This document shows, one piece after another, positions 1 through 5,500 of a stretch of 6,043 nucleotides of DNA. Positions within the stretch are counted from its first letter, which is position 1; each line of letters starts with the position of its first letter. The translations under genes and the position numbers were made by a program. The notes below the pieces were generated by a model. That model made no database searches. It saw only the letters and a list, made by a program, of their open reading frames with translations, and was not told where the DNA came from. The stretch covers positions 1 through 6,043 of the forward strand of contig CADCQU010000328.1 in assembly GCA_902803635.1 (NCBI GenBank). The letters run 5' to 3'. The stretch comes from an uncultured Lachnospiraceae bacterium. GTDB lineage: Bacteria > Bacillota > Clostridia > Lachnospirales > Lachnospiraceae.

Positions 1-1410
1 CGCGAGGAGGTGCTGCCATTTCCGGTCGACGATGAGGCCGGCAAATTCACGCAGGAAGGCATTTGGGTAGAAGTAAAATTTCGTCTTCGCGGAAATGCCC
101 TGCACCTCGAAGCCATTTTTCTGCGCGAGGACGTAGCCACGGAAAATGTGGTAATTAGTCGTTGCAAAAGCGACATTTTTCTTTGTGATATCCCCAGCAT
201 TTGCCTCGATGACCGCCTTCGAGAACTTCATATTCTCATAGGTCGTAGTGCTTTTTGTCTCCGCAAGAATGCGTTCTTCAGGAATTCCCTGTGTGCGGAG
301 ATACCGCGCCATCGCCTCGCCCTCAGAGGTTCCCTCATTTGCCCCCTGACCGCCGGAAGGCACAAAAACAGCGGTGCGGCCATTTGCCTCTTCCTGTTTT
401 TTGGCAAATGCAAGAGCGGCGTCGACGCGTCCTCGGATGAGGGGCTTCAAGGTTCCGTCCTTGTTGATACCGCAGCCGAGGATGATGACAAAGTCCCGGT
501 CAAGGGACGGCCGGAAGCGGGCCGCGAGGAACGCGCAGGCCACGGTAGATAGAAACAGGCATTCAAAGTATCCAAGAATGTAGACAAGCGCACTGCGAAA
601 GACATCGAAGAAGGCTGACTCCGACCAACTCGTCACGAGAATGGTCTCCGTTCCCACCGTGAGGATGGTCGCGGCGAACCAGAGGATACCGAAAACGATG
701 CCGAGCGCGTTCACGGGCCGCCGTCCCTCGTGGCGCATCAGCCAGATGTTGCTAAGTGCGAGGAGAACCGAGAGCACAAGCATTGCCGGCATGAGGCCTA
801 TGAGGAGCAAAATTCCGGTGTCGGCAACCAGGTGGAAGAACTTGCCGAAGGAAAACACGGCGTTGTTCAGCAATTTATAGCTGACAAACGCAAGGACGAC
901 CGCGAGGTAGATGGAAAGGCCCCCGCAGGCGACCATCTGGTAACCGAATTTGCCCTTCCGCCGGTAATCGAGGAAGCTCCAGAGCATGATGATGACACTG
1001 ACGACGATCGTCGCCAGGATGACAAAGATGACTTCCCGGTAGCCGTTGAAATTCGCCATGCCATCGATCTGCTCCAGAATGACGTTGAAGGACCCGACCC
1101 TAAACGTGCGGTCCATGGTATAGATCATCCCGGTGGCCTCGCTGTAAAGATAGCCAGCCCGGATGGTCGTCTTGCCATTCCCAACCGCCCGTAAGTCAAA
1201 GACCAGCTCGCCATTTTCCAGGCGAACGTTCTCGAGCTCCACGACACCTTCCGGCTGCATCGTCACCTCCGTCTTCGGCGGCTCCGCGTCTGACAGACGA
1301 ATAAAAGTATGCATGGTGTAATGGCTGCCCACGGAAAGTACGTATACCACCGAGAAAATGATTGCGAGAATTACGAAAATATTCGAAAAAAGAAACTTTT
1401 TGTTTTTCAT
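1..1410 (-). CDS. Multi-pass membrane protein with C-terminal DUF218 (YdcF/SanA/ElyC-type) domain, 3' end cut by window
   Basis: The frame is open from ATG at 1410 to the left edge (470 codons, no stop). The start is preceded by AAGG about 10 nt upstream and gives a Lys-rich N-terminus (MKNKKFLFSN) followed by a helix, so it is a sensible start. Hydrophobic segments lie at about residues 7-27, 126-147, 158-179, 196-221, 235-256 and 271-297. Residues 28-125 form a polar loop. Basic residues after helices 2, 4 and 6 (DYRRKGK, RHEGRR, ARFRPSLDR) predict a cytoplasmic C-terminus. Residues 307-458 match DUF218: VIILGCGINKDGTLKP, then PSGGQGANEGTSEGEAMARY, then KSTTTYENMK, then TTNYHIFRGYVLAQKNGF. 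E. coli YdcF of this family binds S-adenosylmethionine, and SanA/ElyC relatives affect the cell envelope. The substrate here is unknown. Probably only a few C-terminal residues are missing, since the domain looks nearly complete. The gene has its own promoter candidate and is separated from nifJ by a terminator and repeats. Confidence 0.92.
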   Translation of the reverse strand, partial: MKNKKFLFSNIFVILAIIFSVVYVLSVGSHYTMHTFIRLSDAEPPKTEVTMQPEGVVELENVRLENGELVFDLRAVGNGKTTIRAGYLYSEATGMIYTMDRTFRVGSFNVILEQIDGMANFNGYREVIFVILATIVVSVIIMLWSFLDYRRKGKFGYQMVACGGLSIYLAVVLAFVSYKLLNNAVFSFGKFFHLVADTGILLLIGLMPAMLVLSVLLALSNIWLMRHEGRRPVNALGIVFGILWFAATILTVGTETILVTSWSESAFFDVFRSALVYILGYFECLFLSTVACAFLAARFRPSLDRDFVIILGCGINKDGTLKPLIRGRVDAALAFAKKQEEANGRTAVFVPSGGQGANEGTSEGEAMARYLRTQGIPEERILAETKSTTTYENMKFSKAVIEANAGDITKKNVAFATTNYHIFRGYVLAQKNGFEVQGISAKTKFYFYPNAFLREFAGLIVDRKWQHLLA

Positions 1411-1545
1411 ACCGTTCCAGCCTTATAAAAATGATGCGACATTCTTTGCAGCTGTGATATCCCTTGCAATAGCCACAATTTTTACAATTAGAAATCTATA
1501 TAATTTGACAACGTAGGCGTCCTTAACATTTTTTATGCACTGTTA

Positions 1546-1611
1546 GTTTTCAGTATTTTCTAGCACGCGTATCTGAAACCTTGGCAAGGATTCTAAATAT
1601 AAGCTGAAAAC
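1546..1611 (-). other. Inverted repeat in the 5' leader of the DUF218 gene
   Basis: GTTTTCAG (1546-1553) and CTGAAAAC (1604-1611) are perfect 8-bp complements. They enclose a second small inverted repeat, CCTTG-G-CAAGG, at 1579-1589. If transcription starts near 1614, the outer stem would begin almost at the 5' end of the mRNA, about 130-200 nt before the start codon. No known riboswitch core was recognised and there is no U-tract that would make it an attenuator. A regulatory role is inference only. Confidence 0.35.
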
Positions 1612-1620
1612 CTTCCACTA

Positions 1621-1649
1621 ATTATACCGATTCAATTATTATAACACAA
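1621..1649 (-). promoter_or_regulatory. Sigma-70-type promoter candidate for the DUF218 gene
   Basis: Read on the minus strand, TTGTGT (1649-1644) is followed by a 17-bp spacer and a perfect TATAAT (1626-1621). The expected transcription start is near 1614, which gives a leader of about 200 nt before the ATG at 1410. A second TATAAT (1643-1638) overlaps the spacer but has no good -35 element. The -35 element of the main candidate matches the consensus at only three of six positions, so the call rests mostly on the -10, the spacing and the AT-rich context. Confidence 0.5.
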
Positions 1650-1690
1650 GAATTCCTCTTCTGCGAGAAAAAAATATGTTTCTGGGGATG

Positions 1691-2067
1691 GTTAAGCTAA
1701 AATTCCCGATAAATGGTTTTGAGCTTATGGTGCGGGAGCTACCGAGTTACACGTTAAGCTCATATCCCCAAAAAAGGCATTTTGAGCTTATATTGTGAGG
1801 GATGACGAGCTGCAAGTTAAGCTCATATTTCTGATAAAGGCATTTTGAGCTGATAATTTGGGGACTACCGCGCTACATGTTAAGCTCATCTTTACGAATA
1901 AGGATTTTTGAGCTTATATTGCGAGAGCTGCCGAGCTGCAAGTTAAGCTCATTTTCCCGATAAGGGCATTTTGAGCTTATAATTTGGGGACTACCGCGCT
2001 ACATGTTAAGCTCATATTTCCGAAAAAGGATATTTGAGCTTATAGTGCGTGGTTTGCTGGGTTGCAA
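1691..2067. repeat. Tandem array of six 63-bp units, each with an internal inverted repeat
   Basis: Units begin with GTTAAGCT at 1691, 1753, 1816, 1879, 1942 and 2005. The spacing is 62 bp once and then exactly 63 bp four times. Each unit carries an arm TAAGCTCA, about 20 bp of loop, and an arm TGAGCTTA. The stem is perfect in four units; the first unit (TAAGCTAA) and the third (TGAGCTGA) each have a mismatch. The last ~25 bp of the units come in two types. Units 3 and 5 share an identical tail starting ATAATTTGGGGACTACC. Units 2, 4 and, more loosely, 6 share a tail ending in GCTGCAA or GTTGCAA. Stop codons occur in every frame examined, so the array is non-coding. It lies between the nifJ terminator and the promoter of the next gene. 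Confidence 0.95.
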
Positions 2068-2220
2068 GCTTGCCTTTCGGAATCAGCCACAATCGTTCAA
2101 AAAGCAAGCTTGTGGCTGATTCTGCGAACCTGCTTGCCTTCTAAAATCAGCCACAACAGTTCAAAAAGCAAGCTTGTGGCTGATTTTGCGGACAAGCTTG
2201 CTTTCCGAAATCAGCCACAT
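2064..2220. repeat. Tandem array of 64-bp hairpin units, two full and one partial
   Basis: Units start with GCTTGC at 2068, 2132 and 2196, exactly 64 bp apart. The first two agree at about 54 of 64 positions and the third is cut after about 25 bp. Unit 1 holds a perfect 12-bp inverted repeat, AATCAGCCACAA (2081-2092) with TTGTGGCTGATT (2110-2121). Unit 2 extends this to 14 bp (2143-2156 with 2174-2187). Both loops are 17 nt and end in GCAAGC. The array abuts the 63-bp array directly, through the palindrome GCAAGCTTGC at 2064-2073. A 64-bp period cannot keep a reading frame, so the short frame that crosses it is not a gene. Confidence 0.93.
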
Positions 2221-2223
2221 AGG

Positions 2224-2263
2224 CTTGTAAAGGCTTTTTCGAGCGTATAAAAGCCCTTGCAAA
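2224..2263. other. Imperfect inverted repeat next to the nifJ terminator
   Basis: GGCTTTT (2232-2238) pairs with AAAAGCC (2249-2255) around a 10-nt loop. The pairing continues outward with a few mismatches to roughly 2224 and 2263. It sits just downstream of the nifJ terminator U-tract. It has no clear U-tract of its own on the minus strand, so it may be a weak back-up terminator or simply a further degenerate repeat. Confidence 0.35.
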
Positions 2264-2303
2264 AAAAGCAGGCGGATGACCGGAAATCGGTTCATCCGTC
2301 TGC
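2261..2303 (-). terminator. Rho-independent terminator of nifJ
   Basis: On the minus strand a stem whose outer arms are GCAGACGGATGA and TCATCCGCCTGC (one G-U wobble) closes over an inner CCG/CGG pairing and a short loop, occupying 2303-2268. It is followed at once by seven U residues (2267-2261). The plus-strand reading lacks a U-tract, so it works in the nifJ direction. It lies about 230 nt after the nifJ stop, with the 42-bp repeats in the transcribed 3' UTR. Confidence 0.9.
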
Positions 2304-2387
2304 TTCGTTGTTATCCAATCAGTTCAGCAGCGAATCTTCTCGGTTCTGCCGTAAAATCCTGCGGCAAAAGTGCTCAGCAAGATCACT

Positions 2388-2560
2388 CACTTCTCTCGCA
2401 TCGCGGCAAGCTTCCCCCGCGAGCCTCACTTCTCCCACAAGATTCATCACTTCTCCCGCATCGCGGCAAGCTTTCCTCGCAAGCCCCCTCACTTCTCTCG
2501 CATCGCGGCGAGCTTCCCCCGCAATCCCCCTCACTTCTCCTGCATCGCGGCGAGCTTCTC
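2388..2560 (-). repeat. 42-bp tandem repeat derived from the nifJ 3' end, stop codon included
   Basis: Read on the plus strand, units start with CACTTCTC at 2388, 2427, 2448, 2490 and 2532, with lengths 39, 21, 42 and 42 bp. The last one lies inside nifJ and matches its neighbour at 27 of the first 29 positions. On the minus strand the nifJ end reads KLAAMQEK-stop. The downstream copies at 2490-2531 and 2448-2489 both read GGLRGKLAAMREK-stop in the same frame, and the 2388 copy reads GSRGKLAAMREK-stop. The 21-bp unit is a half copy ending WEK-stop. A degenerate trace seems to continue to about 2370. The array is transcribed as 3' UTR. Confidence 0.93.
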
Positions 2561-5500
2561 GTAGCGCTGCCTGGAGAGCTCGGCGCCTTCGGCGAAGAGG
2601 GTTTTGGCGTTTTCCGGGAAGGTGCGGCGGAGGGAGGCGTAGCGAACCTCTCCGTCGAGGAATTCCTCGTACGCGATGCTCGGGGCCTTGGAGTCGAGCT
2701 GGAACTTCGGCGTCGCGTCCGGGTTGTACCTGTAGAGGAACCAATAGCCGGCATCGACGGCCTTCTTCATCTCGTCCTGCACCTTCGCGGCGCCGCACTT
2801 TAAGCCGTGCTCCTGGCAGGGGGCGTAGGCGATGATAATCGACGGCCCGTTGTACTCCTGCGCCTCCTTCACGGCCTTCACGAGCTGGGCGTTGTCCGCG
2901 CCCTGCGCGACCTGGGCGACGTAAATGTTGCCGTAGGTCATAAGGATACTGCCGAGGTCCTTCTTCGGGGACTTCTTCCCGGAGGCGGCAAATTGCGCGA
3001 CCGCGCCGACCGGGGTGGCCTTCGAGGACTGGCCTCCGGTATTGGAGTAGACCTCGGTGTCCACGACAAGCACGTTGACGTTCTCGCCGCTCGCAAGCAC
3101 ATGGTCGAGGCCACCGAAGCCGATATCGTAAGCCCAGCCGTCGCCGCCGTACATCCAGAAGGTCTTCTTCGCGAGCTGGTCCTTCGCCGCCAGGATTTCC
3201 CGGCAAAGCTTTGCCTTCTCGCCGTCGTCGGAGATATCCAGCGCGTTCACGACGTCCTGAATCTTCCCGGTCTTCTCCTCGACCGAAGCGGCAATCGCCT
3301 CCCCGGCGCTCATCCGCCCCTCCAGCACCGCCGAGAGCTTCTCGCCGGTCTTGTCCGCCTTCTCGCCGATAGCAGAGGCAATGCGTGCAAAGCCAGAAGT
3401 ATACATCGAGGATGCCAGCTTCCCGCCGGCCTTATTCGCCACGTCATCAAGGAGGGCGGCCTTCCTCTCCTCGCGGCTCTTCGTAAGCTCCTCCTCGAGA
3501 AGCGCGATGAGCGTCTCCGCTGCCGCCTTCGAGCCGTCAAAATCGTCAAATGCCGCCAGATACGCGTCGCAGGCCGCCGCGACCTGTGCATTTGCGCAAA
3601 TGTCGCGGTACTTTTCCACGCGGCTCTTCTGGGCCTCGCGCTGCTGGTTCACGGAAAGCACCATGCCAAGGGCAAATTCCGCGTTGTTCTCGAAGAGGGA
3701 ATTTGTCCATGCCGGACCCTGGCCCTTCTGGTTCTTCGTGTAGGGGATACCCGGCATCGCGCTGCCCCACGCCTGCGAACAGCCGGTCGCATTTGCCCAG
3801 TACACCCGATCGCCGTAGAGCTGTGTCAGAAGCTTCGCGTAGGGCGTCTCGCCGCAGCCCGCGCAGGCCGCCGAGAACTCGAGGAGCGGGCGGCGGAACT
3901 GGCTGCCCTTCACCGAGTACGGGTCGAAATAATCCTTTTTATCCGGCAAATGCAGGGCGTACTCCCACGAGGCGGAGGTATCCGGGGCCTCGTCGATGGG
4001 CGTCATCACAAGGGCCTTCTCCTTCGCGGGGCAGACATTTGCGCAGCTCCCGCAGCCGGTGCAGTCGTCCTCGCTGACCTGCATCGTAAATGCAAGACCT
4101 TCCACCTGCTTGCCCTTCGCCGGGACCATCTTCGTGCCGGCGGGGGCATTTGCCGCCTCCTCGGCCGTAAGCAGGTACGGACGCACGACGGCGTGCGGGC
4201 AGACATAGGCACAGCGGTTGCACTGGAGGCATTTGTCTGCATCCCAAATCGGCACGCGGGTCGCGATGCGGCGTTTCTCGTAGGCCGTAAGACCCATGTC
4301 CATGATGCCGTTCTTGTAGCGCATCAGCTTGCTCACCGGCAGGTCGTCACCCTTCTGCTCGTTCAGCGGGTCAAGGATTTCCGTGACCACCTCCGGAACA
4401 TTGCGGGGCGCCTTGGGGGCATCCTCAGCCGTCTTCCACGCCTCGGGCACCTCCACGAAGGCCGGGGCCGCAACGCCCGCGTCGATGGCGGCAAGGTTCC
4501 GGCGCACCACGTCCTCGCCCTTCTTAAAATACGTCTTCTCGGCGGCGGCCTTCATGTAGCCGATTGCCTGCCCCACCGGGATGACCGGCAGGAGCGCGAA
4601 AAATGCAGCCTGCAGGACCGTGTTGGAGTGGCTGCCAAGCCCGAGGTCGTAGGCAATCTTCGTGGCGTCGATGGTGTAGAACTTGAGGTTCTTGTTCGCG
4701 ATGTCGCGCTTGGCCTTCGCCGGGAGCTTCTCCTCCAGCTCCTCCATGCTCCACGGGCAGTTGAGGAGGAAGGTCCCGCCCGGCTTCACCTCCGAGGCGA
4801 TGTCGTATTTGCCGATATAGGTCGGGTTGTGGCAGGCCACGAAGTCGGCGGATTTGACATAGTAGGAGGAGCGGATCGGCTTGTCGCCGAAGCGAAGGTG
4901 GCTCTTCGTAATACCGAAGGACTTCTTCGCATCATACTCAAAGTATGCCTGGCCGAACTTGTCCGTGTGGGAATTGATGATCTCGACGGTGTTCTTGTTC
5001 GCGCCGACCGTGCCGTCGCCGCCGAGGCCCCAGAACTTGCAGCTCACCGTGCCCGGCTCCTCGATGCAAATGGCCTCCTCCTCCACAAGGGAGCGGTGGG
5101 TCACGTCGTCGATGATGCCGATGGAGAAGCTGTCAAGCGGCTGTTCCTTTGCAAGGTTCGCGAAAACCGCCGCAATCTGGGAGGGCGTGGTATCCTTCGA
5201 GGAGAGGCCGTAGCGGCCGCCGACCACCGTAAGGTCCGCCCGTCCGCGAAGGGCCGTGCAGACGTCGAGGTAGAGCGGGTCGCCGACCGCGCCCATCTCC
5301 TTCGTCCGGTCGAGGACCGCGATGGACTTCACGGTTTCCGGCAGCGACTTTACGAAGCGCTGCACGTCGAAGGGACGGTACAGATGCACCTGCACGAAGC
5401 CCACCTTCTCGCCGCGTGCATTCAGGAAATCAACCACCTCGCGGACGCAGCCCGAGACGGAGCCCATCGCGATGATGACGCGCTCCGCGTCCGGCGCACC

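Noticed and set aside
10..1194. Long plus-strand reading frames over 10-552, 641-880 and 730-1194
   Set aside because: They lie opposite a minus-strand frame with clear DUF218 motifs and membrane helices; their translations show no recognisable domain.
1499..1510. Plus-strand promoter using TATAAT at 1499 or TTGACA at 1505
   Set aside because: Neither has a properly spaced partner element, and no plus-strand gene follows.
1488..1529. Thirteen-codon leader peptide on the minus strand ahead of the DUF218 gene
   Set aside because: No ribosome binding site precedes the ATG and nothing in the peptide suggests attenuation.
1691..2067. Integron attC sites, because each unit starts with GTTAAGC, which fits the core GTTRRRY
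   Set aside because: The opposite core RYYYAAC is missing at the expected place, no gene cassettes lie between the units, and spacing is a rigid 63 bp.
1691..2220. CRISPR array with about 63-64 bp repeat-plus-spacer period
   Set aside because: The supposed spacers recur (units 3 and 5 are identical there), the supposed repeats are variable, and no cas gene is present. These are plain tandem repeats.
2062..2250. Plus-strand 62-codon frame through the 64-bp array
   Set aside because: The period is not a multiple of three, the peptide has no known motif, and the sequence is explained by the hairpin repeats.
2388..2531. Mini frames MREK-stop in each 42-bp unit, with purine-rich stretches upstream
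   Set aside because: Four codons are too short to support as genes, and the ATG is simply the copied Met codon of the nifJ tail.
2448..2531. G-quadruplex on the minus strand from the G5 runs in the 42-bp units
   Set aside because: Only two or three suitable runs lie close together; four regular runs are not present.
2257..2835. Plus-strand frames of 175-192 codons across the nifJ end
   Set aside because: They are low-complexity Ser/Arg-rich translations of the 42-bp repeats and of antisense nifJ, with no plausible start region.
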